Assembly (NCBI GenBank): GCA_037178625.1
Contig: CM074129.1
Coordinates: forward strand, 3,967,963-4,031,962
DNA from: Skeletonema tropicum
Taxonomy: Eukaryota; Bacillariophyta; Thalassiosirophyceae; Thalassiosirales; Thalassiosiraceae
DNA: 64,000 bases
Direction of reading: 5' to 3'
This document shows positions 33,688 through 46,153 of this stretch, piece after piece (the stretch's first letter is position 1; each line of letters starts with the position of its first letter). The notes beneath the pieces are model-generated. The model searched no databases and had not been told where the DNA came from. It saw only the letters and a list, made by a program, of their open reading frames with translations. The translations under genes and the position numbers were made by a program.

Positions 33688-34317
33688 AAGCGAGCAAATA
33701 TAGTGACTTGATAACATAATGCTGTATATAAATGTGCTCTTCCATCACTTGCTTTCTTTGTTTAAGTCCACGATGAACATCGCCACTTGACTTGGATGCA
33801 TGTAGGTTTACGAAGCATGCCAGGCTGTCTTGTTGTGTTACAGCACTCTCAGCATTTTGTTACAGCACTATATCATTCTTAACGGCGACCCTGTTTGAAT
33901 ATCATTCCCCATTGCGTAACAATTTGTAGTGTATTTGTTGGGCTGGTGGAAAAACCAAGGTAGCGGCAGGGCATGCACACGGCCACCAACTGCTCGAGTA
34001 GTTTGGGGCGTACACATCGTATGATGCTATTACCCTTGCCTGCCCTCTTGCTCAGCTTAACTCTTGTATCTTTGGCTGGATTGCCTACCTTCTCAAGGCA
34101 GCGTCTACAATATCTAATATGAATAAATAATATGTTAGAACACTACTTATCTTCGTGCCGCCCTTCCTATTTCATTTACATATTGAATCTACTCTATATA
34201 CATATGCACAAACTAGCTAAACTCCCAAGAAAGACAGATGACACAGGCTTAATCAACGTGCGATGGCTTTCGTAGCAGCTTTAAACAAGACTTAGCTCGC
34301 AATGTTGGTATAGACGG
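33688..34317. other. Intergenic, no feature seen
   Basis: About 630 bp between the small plus-strand gene and the 3' end of the minus-strand STAND gene. The transcripts would converge here. No RNA gene or repeat was seen. Confidence 0.4.
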
Positions 34318-37300
34318 TCAGCAAGAGAGAACTGCCCCCCACTTCTGGAAACAAGCTCTTGCATCCTTGTACTGCTGAATAGCTTCTTCTTTATTGCCGC
34401 CCTCTTCGTAAAGCATGCCTAACAGCTCGCAGGCCAAACCCTCCTCGTGTACAAATCGGTGTTTTCGCGCAGAATCAATGGATGCATGGAATTTGGACTT
34501 TGCTAGTTCCAGTTTTCCCTCGCATGCATACGATTCGGCCTCGAGAAGCAGCATTTTATTTTGCCAATTCCAAGTCGGAATAATTTACCCAAGTCTGATA
34601 CTTCGCTAATGCGTTCCTTCCTACAGTTTCCCAATCTTTACCATTCCCATCATCCGTGCGAGCAAGGTGAAACGCAGAAATACCTTGATAAAGCGTTTGA
34701 AACATATCGAGAAAGCTAGCGAATTTGGTGGCATTCGCTGTACTTTTCAGCATAATTAGCGGCTTCTCCGTAATTTTTGGACCAGAATGCAAGCATCAAT
34801 CTATCAAAATAACAATGCTGGGCGTACCAAACAAGTCGATTTGACTGAGCATGCTGAAGCATTCCATCTAGGCTGTTTATCTCGCGATTGCCAAGTAGGT
34901 GGAACAAGGGCTCGTTCGGCTGCTGTTCAGGCTCGCAATTGCCCCCAATCAATTTCAAAATGCATAGGATGATTGCTAATCATGGGCGACAATGCATTGA
35001 TCAGCCTGATTTGATGCATCTCAAAAAGTAAAGCTGCACACTCCCTCTCAGCCGTCAACAAATTTCCTCCGCATAATAGACTTCGTCTGCCAAAGTGGAT
35101 GGCATTCCGTGTCAAATTATGCAAATCACCAACCATTAAAAGCTCGCGATGATTTTCCTTCAGACACTCAATTCTTGCTTGTAATGGCTCTTTCATTTGA
35201 AGCGCAATATGCAAATTCATTGCGGCTCTAGGTATCATATGTTTTGCTCCCAGGCTTTCAATGAGGCGCTTGCCAGCGCGCATCCACTTGAGACTTTCCT
35301 CAATATCGTTTAGGACGTTCCACACCCCAAAGCCATATATTTGTAGTCCTTCTGCAGAGTCGCTACAAAATCCAAATTCAACAGAAAGTTTCACAACCCT
35401 GCAGGCAACGAAACAACTTGCTTGTGAGTTTGAAACTGTATATAGTACGTGACACAATACAATCAGAAATTTCACTGTCCATCTCAGTTTGTTATCAGTC
35501 ATCCTCTTCCCATTTATCACGTCTTCCACTGAACAGCCATCAAGGAGTGATTTCGTTGACACTACCTCCGTATATACATCATTGGGGTCCACATCAGTTG
35601 AGATGCTTTCACCAAGCTCTGAAAAGGTACAACAGACTACATGTAAGCTAACTAGCATGCATGAAGGCCTAGTATCGAAATTGCACACAATTACTCACCT
35701 CCTAGGATGAAAATGATTTTCTTCGTTGCGTCACCTTGCTTTTGAACACTTAAGAGAGATTGAATCATCACAAGGTAACCATGAAGTCTATCTTCGAAGC
35801 AATTTGCATTTTCGAAGAGAATTCTTAGATACTTCTTCATGAGATCCATGTCGGTGTTTAAGTAGGACACAAGAGCAGCCGACTCGTGGAGCTGAAGGCT
35901 CAGATCATAATATTGTCCACCCTGCCATCCATTTAATAATGATACACCTGCTTTCATATAAGAGAGTGCAGATTGAAAGTCAGATACGTCTAATGAGATC
36001 CTCCCAGCTTTTAGATTCAGCTCTGCAAACTTGATGTGTAATGCCTCTTCGGTGACACCAAATGAATTTGCAGAATTGATTTGATCGACAGTGGAAAAGG
36101 TGATTGCATTGAACTCGTTCGTGTCGGCAGAAGCATGGGCGATGAACTGCATACCGATCCGGAAGTGTTTCTCCCCCTTTTCTTCGTCAGACATTACCGA
36201 ATACGCAAGCTGCTTCAGCATATCATGGACAAAACTGTATGTACCATCTCTGTTCTTCTGAAGAATGTACTCACCCACAGCCAAATCTAGGCATGCAATG
36301 AACTCACTCCGGCTCTCAGGAGACGTGTATAGATACGTCATCAGTGCATCGTCAACTTTGGGGCCAAGACAAGACAATACTTTCAGTGCGTCCATGGTGT
36401 TGTCGGGTAGCTGAGCAAACTTTCTAGCCAATAAGTCTAATGCAGTCTTATCAATTGGTGTTGATATGACAGCTTCAACATCCCAAACCCAGCGATGCTT
36501 AGATAGGCTATAGTTGAGTATTGAGTCCTTCACAAGTGATTGCATGAAAGTGATAATGTGGAACGGATTACCTGTCGTCTTCCGTTGCACAAGCTCGTTC
36601 AATGGACTCGTCAGTCTGACTGGAAGTCTAAGAGCCTCTGATATCATATAATTAGAATCAGCTTTGGCCAATCCCCCAAGTTGGATCTTTGTAACATCCA
36701 CCAAAGGAGACTGTTCCATAAGATCAAAATACGAGAGTAGGTTGTCGTTGACTTCATTGCTTCGAAAGGACCCAACGAAGAGACAATTTGTGTCATCGTT
36801 ATCCTCCAGTTCTTGAAGATGATCACGCTCCATCAAAGAAGATAAAAGTTCCATACAGCGATCATCAGCCCACTGCAAATCATCGACGAAAAGTGCAAGA
36901 GGTCTTTCAATGCTGCATACGGCGTTGATCAGCTTCCTAAATAGAAAGTTAAAGCTCCTCCTTGACATTTGTGAACCAGAAGCAAATTCATCATCGACGA
37001 CTGCTCCATTTTGTCCTCCATTTTGTCCTGATAGGTCTTCGTCACTTACCACCCTCCTCAGAACACTTGGGAAAAGGATCCGAATGTTTGGTAACATGCC
37101 ACACAATGAAACAATGGCAGACAACGATAGATTTCTTTGCAAAGACGATACTACTCTGGCCACATATTCTATTTCACTCCTGTTTGCCAATACCCTTGCA
37201 AAGAATCTATTAAAGGCTGATGTAAGAACAGAGAGCGGCTGAGATTGGGGATCGAATTTTGCATGAATGTAGATCCACCCAAAGTCTGAAGATGAGATGA

Positions 37301-38276
37301 GACTCTCAACAAAATGGCTTTTACCTGCACCAGGCAGCCCTTCTACCAAAATGAGTTGTTTTGCATGTGTCTCCATCGTATCCAGTGACACGAGCGTTGC
37401 GGCACGAAGAAAAGTTGCCGATTCATTCCTTCGACCGTACAGGGTGCTTCCAAAGCGTAGCTGCCCTTCATTTTCTGCCTCCTCCGTGTCGTCGTATAGA
37501 AATAAGTTTGGTTTTGATATGATTTGTATCAATTCTTCGGCAACTTCTTCTATTGACCGGAATTTTGTTTCTTCATTTCCACCCTCCCACCTTATTAGAT
37601 CAACGATCAATTGACAAAGATTTCTTGGGACACCAAAACTCATTAAATGTTCGTCTAAACTGGATATGCTCGCCTTTCGTAACATTTTTTGGGCGACTCT
37701 GATGGAGTGCTTTGTCCTCCCTTTTTCGGCACCAGGTTCTTCAGTGTCATCCTGATGATCTTCATCCGAATCCGCTGTGTCGGGGGAGGACAAATTAGTT
37801 GTTGATTCTGTTGGTGGTTTCATTGCTCTGCAAAAAAGTTGGTGTAACACTGAACCGAGTTCTCTCAATACATTGTCGTCTGAACGCTGCTGCTCTCCAT
37901 TTACATGCGTAGTAGAGTCCTCATTATTTATGGATACAGTAAACTCCAAATGAGTGACGGACTCAACAATTCTATGCAAATTTTCATCGTCGAGATTCTG
38001 TTGCAAATTTATTTCCATTACCCCGGCATCAATCACAACTGTAAAGTTATCAATTACAATATGCTCAGCAGCGAGTGGTGAAGTGCTCACAATAAGGGAT
38101 TGCACAAGGAGTAACGCCACTGAAACAGCTGTTTCGATGTATCCTAACTGTACTGCTTTTTTCATCTTGACAAAATTATTGTTCGCGTTTTCTTCTGTTG
38201 TGTTTGCATCATGCTTCCTCCTCTCGAGACGAATTAGGAAGGAGAGCCATTGGCGTAATGGGATCTTCGCTGCCAT
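34318..38276 (-). CDS. Divergent STAND-like AAA_16 ATPase with TPR-like tail, 3' end frame-interrupted
   Basis: Start ATG at 38276, bounded by an in-frame TAG 8 codons upstream. Exon 1 runs to 35699 and a GTGAGT intron covers 35698-35619; the second exon starts at 35618. The N-terminal 220 residues are acidic and unassigned. Residues 220-280 (FGVPRNLCQLIVDLI, FRSIEEVAEELIQI) resemble the segment often found before the ATPase in this diatom family. Then come LYGRRNESATFLRA, Walker A GLPGAGKSHFVE, Walker B LALFVDDLQWAD, a KTTGNPFHIITFMQSL segment and YSFVHDMLKQLAYSVM, as in the other copies. The tail continues in three successive +1 frames: changes at about 34927-34960, 34716-34790 and 34553-34560. 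The final part (LLLEAESYACEGKLELAKSK) aligns in character with the tail of the other copies. Confidence 0.75.
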
Positions 38277-38769
38277 CTTGCTCAAACACTGCTAGGCGTG
38301 ATCACCGTGATATCAGTATGAACTAATCTGACTGTGTGTGTCGCGTCTATCTGTTTAGGAGTATTTATTAATATCTCCCTCCGTCCAATCCATAGCCGTG
38401 GCGTGGGGCTTTAGGTTATTTCCGTGCCACCGCACTGTGCTGTCTGTAAAAAAGATAAAAGTAGTTTGATGATTGTAGGCAAACAGGGATAGGGGGCGCG
38501 GGGGCGTGCCAACAACACACCATGGTTTGAGGAGAGGCTTGACAAGGGAATATTGGGGATTTTTGGTCGATTACTTGAGCTAATTTATCCCGATGTTGTG
38601 TAGTTGTGGGCCCCACGTGGGCGCCGCCCTACAACACACCATGAAAAGGGCCGCCCACTAGAGGTATCCCGGCACGAAGTTCGAAGAGGATGAAGGCAGC
38701 AGTGTTTGAGGCGACGTGTCAGTATTTTTGTCTGAGCGGTACTGAAAAGAACATACCTCGCTCTACTCT
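38277..38769. other. Intergenic, STAND gene upstream
   Basis: Contains the presumed promoter. A CAACACACCATG sequence occurs twice (about 38511 and 38631), and GC-rich GTGGGCGCCGCC is nearby. No gene seen. Confidence 0.4.
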
Positions 38770-39641
38770 ATGGAAAACACTCAGTCGCGGCAATGTGTTT
38801 TGTGTGGTACTGATTTATCCCCATTTGTGGGGATAAAAATCTGTAGATTGGAGTTCTGCAAGCAAGGCTTCGATAAGTACATACAAAAGGAGCGAGACCA
38901 CTTATCAATGACCAATGCAGCCATAAAAGCAAACAAATCAAAACAAAGATGTAGAACAAATGGAGGGACATGTGGCACAATCAAATGCAAACACTCATGC
39001 CATACATCCACATCCAACTCAACGACTCCAAGATTGAAAAAGAAGCCAAAGGCCTACATACTCCGCAGCATCAAAAAGTCCAAGTAAGTCCATTCGACAC
39101 CCATTTCAAGAGACAAGAAGGCCATTACAGATGCAGGCTATCAAAGATCGGATTCGACATGGTCACATGCAACTCTGACACTTGTCCTTCTCCATCCCAA
39201 GGTGGAAGTAGCGCTAAATCAAACAATATCGTCGCGTCACTCGTTTCGGCAGAGAAGAGCAAATTTCAAAGAGGCAGAGGTTTCAATACACCTCGCACCG
39301 ACAGCTCCTCACACTCACAAATAACACTCACCGGAGAGAAAATCACTGGAGAGCTTTTCAACGACAATATGCAATCACTACCTGTTGCCATCAGTCCTCT
39401 CTTCAGACCTACAATCAATTACTTCCTCTATGGCACACCCCAAATGGCAACTACAAAACCAAAACACTCCACAACATCGACAAATCCAAATTCCCAAATG
39501 CCTCCAACATTGCCCAACAAGCATTCACGAAAACCCAATCAAACAAACATCCTCGAGCGAGCCGACTCTATTTTGAAATCAAAACAACACAATTACCATC
39601 ATTGGGGATCCTACAAAAGCCCTGATCCTAGCACCTACTAA
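38770..39641 (+). other. Two overlapping open frames, unclear status
   Basis: 38770-39087 codes 105 residues with Cys pairs (CVLCG, CRLEFC, CGTIKCKHSC), and 38970-39641 codes 223 residues, Ser/Thr/Asn/Pro-rich, in another frame. Neither has a recognised domain. They may be remnants of one damaged gene or of a mobile element, since repeats begin just downstream. I would not count them as confirmed genes. Confidence 0.3.
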
Positions 39642-39837
39642 ACACAAATTTTCGGGAGAACTGTTTGCTCTGCAAACAGCTCAGCGGGATTAGCTGCCAT
39701 ACTTGCACTCACGAGGACAACAATGGTCCGATAACAGCGTCATCACTTAATGATGACCAAATTTCATATTTAGTCTACAGTACAGATGGCACAACTACCT
39801 CTCATCGAAGTAAAATAGTTCTCAGTCGACTTCAAAG

Positions 39838-40040
39838 TCGTAGGAGTACGTCTCAGCCATCCACAGATGCTTTTCTTGTTGACAATACCAGTGCTACGCA
39901 GTTTCGGTAACACCGAAATAACCCAAAGACCCACATCCCACAACATACATCCGCCTCCCGATCTACTTCACAAAGAAGTAGGAGTAGCTCTCAGTCGACT
40001 CAAGAGTCTTCTAGCCATTCACAGATGCTTTTCTTTTTCA
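39838..40040. repeat. Imperfect direct repeat, about 135-bp period
   Basis: GTAGGAGTA, CTCTCAG/GTCTCAG, AGCCATCCACAGATGC and CTTTTCTT motifs recur in order at about 39838-39885 and 39974-40035. Confidence 0.6.
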
Positions 40041-40077
40041 CCGGCACAAACGGGCCAATACTTACCAGTGATATGCA

Positions 40078-40356
40078 CCCTACATAGGATCTTCTGTCAC
40101 ACATGGGAGTCCTCTTCAGAGGGACTCTGCACGCACTGAGTCCTTCAAGTCAGACAGGTGTCTGAAGATCCTATGTATGGTGAGTGATACTCCTATGTAC
40201 TAAGTTTATTACCGTACAATAGCACAGAAATAATCTATCTAACCTAAAGCCCCACCCTACATAGGATCTTCAGACACCTGTCTGAGTCACTTGGGAGGGC
40301 TCAGCTAGCATGTGGCAGAGTCCCTCTGAAGAGGACTCCCATTTATGACAGAAGAC
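40078..40356. mobile_element. Foldback element with about 100-bp inverted arms
   Basis: The arm at 40078-40180 and the arm at 40255-40356 are inverted copies around a 74-bp spacer. Shared blocks include CCCTACATAGGATCTTC, CAGACACCTGTCTGA, CAGAGTCCCTCTGAAGAGGA and CTCCCAT. The first arm itself begins and ends with inverted ACATAGGATCTTC, so nested hairpins can form. No coding content. Confidence 0.75.
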
Positions 40357-40385
40357 CGGGTGCTAAAGCCAGGCTAAAAGCCCCA

Positions 40386-40410
40386 CACCCCACACCCCAC
40401 ACCCCACACT
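40386..40410. repeat. CACACCC tandem repeat
   Basis: Three to four ACACCCC heptamers directly before the next MITE. Confidence 0.7.
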
Positions 40411-40420
40411 TCAACTCACT

Positions 40421-40618
40421 ACAGGGATTTGCCGCGAACTAGACCCCCCTGGTCGGCTTAGACCCCCCCTCCAAATTACAGCCTAGCCAAAATATTTAGA
40501 CCCCCCTCCTCCGGTGGTGGTGGGTCTCTTGGGTGAAAACTCAAGTTAGACCCCCCTAGAGAAGACTAGCCAAAATTTTTAGACGCCCGGGGGGGTCTAG
40601 TTCGCGGCAGGTCCCTGT
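40421..40618. mobile_element. TA-flanked MITE, 198 bp
   Basis: ACAGGGATTTGCCGCGAACT at the left and its inverted partner ending GGTCCCTGT at the right agree over about 30 bp with 2-3 differences. TA lies just outside both ends when the outer A/T is counted as target. Inside, TAGACCCCCC is repeated several times and GACTAGCCAAAAT pairs with a similar left motif. TA target use fits Tc1/mariner-type MITEs, but the terminal sequence alone does not settle the family. Confidence 0.68.
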
Positions 40619-40744
40619 AGCCACCAGCCACCACACTCCCTCCTGATTGCATACTTCTTATCTCCCTACCATCTACACCATAGTATCGCCCTCCCCCGAT
40701 CGTAGAAACACAACTTCTATCTATCTGTATCTGTTAATAAGAGA

Positions 40745-41387
40745 ATGAAGAAATCTAGCTACATGCCCATGGCGATGAACCTTGCATCCAACCAGTGGAC
40801 TTGGCTGGAAGATATGGCATCAAAGTACAAGTTATCGAGCACATCGAAGGCGATAAGGTGTAAGTGACATCATAATGCATGCATTGAATTTGAGCTGCCG
40901 CTCACTGATCTTTGATTCGACGCTTTATCGTGCGATTTCTTATTATGTGCCGCACATATCTAACATTGCATCTACTCGCAAAATTATTCGTACTCTGTAA
41001 CTTTTGATAGGTTGCATCAACTGCGTTGCATTAGGTGATGCACACATGCAGTCTGATGGTGGTTGCTGCGGTTGTAATGATATCATCACGAGAGATGTAG
41101 AACTCTCAGCAGAGCAACTCGCATGGATAGAGGGGCAAAAACAACAATGTGACACAGGTGTCAAAGACAGCAGCAAACTCTCAATTGAGCAAAAAGTAGT
41201 CAGCGCATGCATGAAGCTTGATGAATACACCGTTTTCGGGATTATACGATGCAAATCTTCGGTGGCAAAGTGTGAAGGTGCTCAAGAGGCAGTGGAGAAT
41301 ATTCAACAACAGTTTAGCCTGAAGAAGGGTGAAGTCGTGACGAAAGAGAATATTGATATTTGTTCAAAGGACTGCGGCTGTGAATGA
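40745..41387 (+). CDS. Small Cys-rich protein, helix-turn-like N-terminus
   Basis: Two exons: 40745-40859 and 41011-41387, with a GTAAGT donor and TTTTGATAG acceptor; the sum is 492 nt, 163 residues. Splicing joins SKAIR to CCINCVAL. The first 50 residues (WTWLEDMASKYKLSSTSKAIR) read like a short helix-turn-helix or ribbon-helix-helix domain; that is inference. The rest has GGCCGCND, AEQLAWIEGQKQQC and a C-terminal CSKDCGCE, 13 cysteines in all. No signal peptide is obvious. It could bind metal or form disulfides. No named family recognised. Confidence 0.65.
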
Positions 41388-41864
41388 AGTATTGTTGTTG
41401 GTGGAGGAGTTAAAAGTGGCGATTATTATCGTGATTAATTGCAACTCAGTGGTTGCATTTCGCATCTTGGTAAGGGGCAATCTTGTGCTAGAATGATTGC
41501 CTCTTTACAGAGCGTGATGAATACCAAAATATTTAAATTATTCCAAATAATTTTTAGATTCCGGTAAGAAGACTTTTTGTCGTGTATCAAAGAGTGGCCA
41601 TGAATAATTGACGTAGGCCTCATCTTTCACTTTCTATGGTATTTGGTCACATATTCTTGAAGTGGTACAATTGGCAGGTCTCAAAACAGTACACATGAGT
41701 TCCAAGTGGTTGGCCGAAGTGTCAGTCTGCGGTCTGCGGCGAATTTCAAGGAAATTAGACCTGAACAGCATCTACGTGAATGTGACGATTGCTAGTGACC
41801 AATCTTCTTGGTAACTGACTCATAAATATATGTTTACCTTAACCTAAATGTGTACACTTTCTCA
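41388..41864. other. Convergent intergenic interval
   Basis: 477 bp between the ends of the Cys-rich gene and NAA15. AT-rich, no gene or ordered repeat seen. Confidence 0.4.
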
Positions 41865-44801
41865 TCAAAAGTCCTTAAGGAAAGGAAATTTTGTAGCGAC
41901 TAGTGCTTGGAATTGACCTTTACCACTGTCAACCCCAGCGGATGCAATGAATTCCAGTGCTTCCCGGCAAGAATCCACGTTGACACAACGGCAGTCCAAT
42001 TTTGAGTCTAAAATCACTGAAAGCGAGTCAGTTACACTCCCTTCACCAGCGGAGATAATCGCCTTCGCAACAGCAGTTCGCATTGGGAGATCGGTTGCAG
42101 CGTCACTCTTCACTCCCTCTATTGCTGATTTGACAAACTCTGACAATGTCTTGCCGCCCATCAACTTTGGAAACTCCGCAGAGATAATTTCTTCTGACGT
42201 ATCGTGGCACTTTGAAGATCTCGACTTTAATCTCTGAGAGAAGTCAACAACACGTGAGAAGAGCTGATGACTGCTCGAGTCGATGGATTTCATTTTGAAT
42301 AGAGATTGTAGTCCCATCAACATCTTTCCTCTCCGAATTGACACATCGTACTGCAATGCCCACGAGGAAACACTGTTCGGCGCATGTCTTGCTAAAATTG
42401 CTGCATATTTCTTAGCCTCGTCCAAGTAATTCAGTGCCAGTAGTTCTTTCCCGCTAGGATCCTCATCAATTGCATGAGGTTTGCTCTTCTTCACGTTTCC
42501 ACTGCCACCGTTTGTATTGTTTGATTTGGCATCAGATTTTGCACCTCCTTTTGCTGCTGCATTCTTCTTCTTCCTGGCCATGTTCTTTGCCTTCTTCCGT
42601 TCCGCTGGCGTCATTTTCGAATAATCAGGCTCTGCATCAGACTTGAGAGCAGCAGGATTATCGTGAATGTGCAGATAAATTTTAGCAATCTCTTCTGCCG
42701 CACGACCATAGTTTGGAAGCCCCCACAAGTCATCCTCGAATCGAAGTAAATCACAGTAGGCGCGCATGGTAACCTTGCGCAGGCAATAAGAGTGGAAATC
42801 GAACTGGTCTTCATGATAATCCTCGTAGTGTTTTACTACGGCCATGTATTTTCTCAGACTCTTTCCGAATTCCCCTTTCCTCCTTAACAAGTCTGCCAGT
42901 TCTAGCTCATACCAAGCACACTGCATATCATACAAATACTGCTCCGGGCTACCTTGCTCCCGTGTAAATAATGCAATACGTTTCTTAGCATCCTCTTCCC
43001 GACCTGCTCGTAGGAACATCTTGGTCGTTTGGTTGTTGATGTAACGATCCTGATGATCCAAATCCCTGCCAGCATCAATGACATCGGCTGCCTGCTGGAT
43101 ATCACCACCGGCCTCGAGAAGACGCGCTTTCAGTTCATAAAAATCAACCGCTGTGGGAGTATGTTCGATGCATTTGTTGATTAGTGTAATGCCCTGAGAA
43201 TATTCCGCAACTTGTTCGTGGAGGATAGAGCGGAGATACCACGCCCACAATAAAGCTGATGGCGGACTTTCTGCATCACCGATTGGGAAATGAGTTGTTG
43301 GAGGAGAGAGAAGTTATGTATGCCTCGACAAGATCGACCAAGAGAACATGAACCGGGTGAGTCTTCACATCCAAAGGATCGGTGGCTAGCATCAAGCGAC
43401 TGCCATTTGAGCGCGAATCTTCCATCAAATACAACGAACTCAGATCTGCCCCCAACGATGGCACTCCTCTGGTAATTTGTTTTTGACAGTACTCGTCAAT
43501 GGCAGTCTTGAATTCCTCACTGTTTGTGGAAAGAATAGTGATGTAAATCCTCTTGATACCATTGGACCTTGGATACAGTTTCGAAAGACCGTCTTTGCTG
43601 CCGTACGCATCCAATAAAATATTCCTCTCTTCTTCTGAGAGTAGTCGCAACGTTGCCAATGTTCCCGTTCCTTTCATCTTTTCCACATCCAAACATGTTT
43701 CTCTATCACATTTCAACAATGCGCACATGTACGCCCCATGAACTCTATGCTCTTCGGTTAGCCCTCTTCCAAATAGTGTAAAGACTGTATCCTTGGCATC
43801 CTCAAACTTGCCCAATTGAAGCTGATACGACAACTTTGCTTTCAACCAACCCGTCTGATCAACAACAACCTTATTAATCTCATCCAAATGCTCCAAAGCC
43901 TTCCTCACACCACCCAGCCCATCCTCATCCTCCCCCTTTGTCTCTGACAGCAATTGATTCTTATACAATGCCAACTCACTACTCTCAAAATTCTTTTGAA
44001 ATTCCTCACACCCCTCCTCCAAAGTGCCAAAGTAACTATCCAAAATGCCCACCGCTGCATCAGCATCACCATTCACATGAACCGACAACGCATACGACAA
44101 CCAATGCAATTTACTATTCGGCCTCAATGTCAATATCCGAAGTCGTGTCTCCTTAAATCCATTCAAATCACGCATTTGTATTTGAAGGAGGGACATGTCT
44201 TTCAAGATTTGTAAATTTTCTTCATCGATTCGGAGTGCCTGTTTGTAGGCCTTGATGGCCTCGGTGTAGTTTTGAGAGGAACGGTGGAGTAGTCCGTAGA
44301 CGTGCCAGCACACGTGGGATCTGACGAAATGGAAAGAGATGGTTCAAATCAAATAATTAGGATGAGATGTAAGTTGAAAGTATCGTCGAGTAAACATATA
44401 AGTACATGCACACATATCTTGTGTGTGTCATTAGCGCCTCTCTGCTCTCTGCTCAAAATACAGCCAAATAATCCACAACAAACAAACAATCAATCTCACC
44501 TCATATCCATCATAAGCCCCCTCTTCACCAACTCCACCGCCTCCTTCTTCATCTCCTCCTCCTCCTCCCTCTTATCCTTACTCCCCACCGCACCTTTCGC
44601 ACTCGCCATTCCATTCAAAATCAGCCCCTTCATACACAGCGTCTCGCCGTGATTGGGGAACCGTTTGAGGATCTGATCGGCGTTCTTCATGCCCTTTTTG
44701 TAATTTTTATTTTCGTAGAATTTGACCACGTTTTTGAAGAGGTCTTGTTCTTTTTTGGGGAGGGGGCGGCCTTGCCCTGATTGGGGGTTGTCGGACGACA
44801 T
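41865..44801 (-). CDS. NAA15: NAA15, auxiliary subunit of N-terminal acetyltransferase NatA
   Basis: Exon 1 is 44801-44500 (MSSDNPQ start, LPKKEQDLFKNVVKFYENKNYKKG, a NAA15-type N-terminus). A GTGAGA intron covers 44499-44321 and exon 2 starts at 44320 (SHVCWHVYGLLHRS). TPR units include YTEAIKAYKQALRIDEENLQILKDMSLLQ. The frame closes at 43276, and the expected ESPPSALLW motif, conserved in NAA15, follows in the +1 frame, which runs to TGA at 41865. A TTTCCC run lies at the break. Later parts, such as FDFHSYCLRKVTMRAYCDLLRFED and an Ala/Lys-rich NMARKKKNAAAK segment, are also typical. NAA15 holds NAA10 and anchors NatA at the ribosome. The total of about 900 residues is close to the family size. 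Because NatA is usually essential, the break may be an assembly error. Confidence 0.88.
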
Positions 44802-45387
44802 TATTTTTGAAGTGTTGTGTTTGTTGTTGGAGATTGTGTACTGACGATGACTGTGGTTAAAACTCAATGCTGCTCTGCTGCTGCCGAATAAGAGAAAACA
44901 GCTCTCTATTGCCTCTGACCGTATGTGTAGCTATTTAAATATCGCTGGATGGATGAATCAATGACAAACTCTGCGATAGCTACTACAGCCGATTCATTCA
45001 TTGAATTCATTACGCATTGCAAAAGATGCGAATAAGTATTTTTGAGGGAGAGAGAAGGAGGGGAGACGGACGCATGACAGGCCAGGTACATTGTCCTTCC
45101 GGTGCCGCTTTCCTTTGAAAATGACTGATCGATACATATCTCTCTCCTTGTCCAGAGGCAGTATTGTCGCAGCTGCGTGGTCAACTACCTAGCCCGTAGA
45201 ATGCGTTGTATACTGGAATGGCAATGGTATGGTAAGCGTTATAAAGATTTGTTGTATAAGGATCAATCCGATGCCGATGTTACAGGAGTCAATTAGTATT
45301 TGTAGGTGCATCCTCTTTCATACGAGGGTTGGTGAGTTGAAGAATTTGATTGTATACGAGTAAAAGAAAGCGATTGATGTGGAGAAT
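44802..45387. other. NAA15 upstream region
   Basis: About 590 bp with no supported gene. It lies between the NAA15 start and a solo LTR and should hold the NAA15 promoter. Confidence 0.4.
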
Positions 45388-45599
45388 TGTGTCCAATCTA
45401 GCTAACAATTGAGCTTATTATTGATCAATAGATGTAACGAATAGAATTATTATGACTTAAAATATAAAGGAAACGATCAACGTTTTTGGATTCGGTTGCT
45501 TTCATTGGCGATGGAGGATTACGAAACATATTGAGAAACGAGAAACCAGATAACATAAATATGAATTTGATTGATGTCCGACACTACGTAGGTGTGACA
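45388..45599 (-). mobile_element. Solo LTR, 212 bp, inverted relative to the 61-kb element
   Basis: It matches the reverse complement of 61216-61427 base for base as far as I compared, and the match stops sharply at both ends. In LTR orientation it starts TGTCACACC and ends GGACACA, the TG...CA form expected of LTRs. No internal element sequence follows. AAT is found on both sides, shorter than the usual 4-6 bp duplication. It probably arose by recombination between two LTRs. Confidence 0.85.
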
Positions 45600-46153
45600 A
45601 ATTGTCTTGGTAAGAAGATACCCAGGAAGAAGTAGAGTGAGTTGTTTGCATCTCTAGAGAGCTACTTCGACTTCGAGGCAGGAGGATTTTATGATACGAC
45701 TATGTACTCTACTCGGGAAACAATTACTCAAAGCAAAAAGATTTCATCGTTTGCAGAATCTGGGGTAATTCTTGTTCTTGGCATCTCTATCTGTTCTTGA
45801 TTAGTACTGGGAGTTGAGGTTGAGAGAACAAGCTCACAGATAGGTCTAAGCCCATGCCTCTTAGAGTGTGTTGAAGCATATCAGAACCGGAATGAAGATT
45901 CGACTGACAAATCAAAGCTTGGTCTTTAAGTAGTTATTCATCTTTCTACCATCAACAAATCCATCAACATAACAGCTTCTATCCCATTACAAATCAAACT
46001 AGTTGTTAAAGTGGGGGGGAGAGGTGTATCAGAAGTAGTAAGAAGTATTAAACTTACGTCTACTAATCGATAAATTATCCAGTAGTTCGATACACTAACA
46101 CTAGTGTGCTTGCAGTGATCAAACTATCTCAGAATTCGTTTACTGCTACCAAC
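45600..46153. other. Non-coding interval
   Basis: About 550 bp of AT-rich DNA with no gene or ordered repeat that I could support. Confidence 0.4.

Larger units (their letters stand above)
39642..40744. other. Repeat-dense non-coding interval
   Basis: About 1.1 kb without a supported gene. It holds an imperfect direct repeat (39838-40040), a large foldback (40078-40356), a CACACCC run and a TA-flanked MITE (40421-40618), each listed below. Confidence 0.5.

Noticed and set aside
44906..45184. 92-residue minus-strand frame upstream of NAA15
   Set aside because: No family signal, and it lies in the presumed promoter region.
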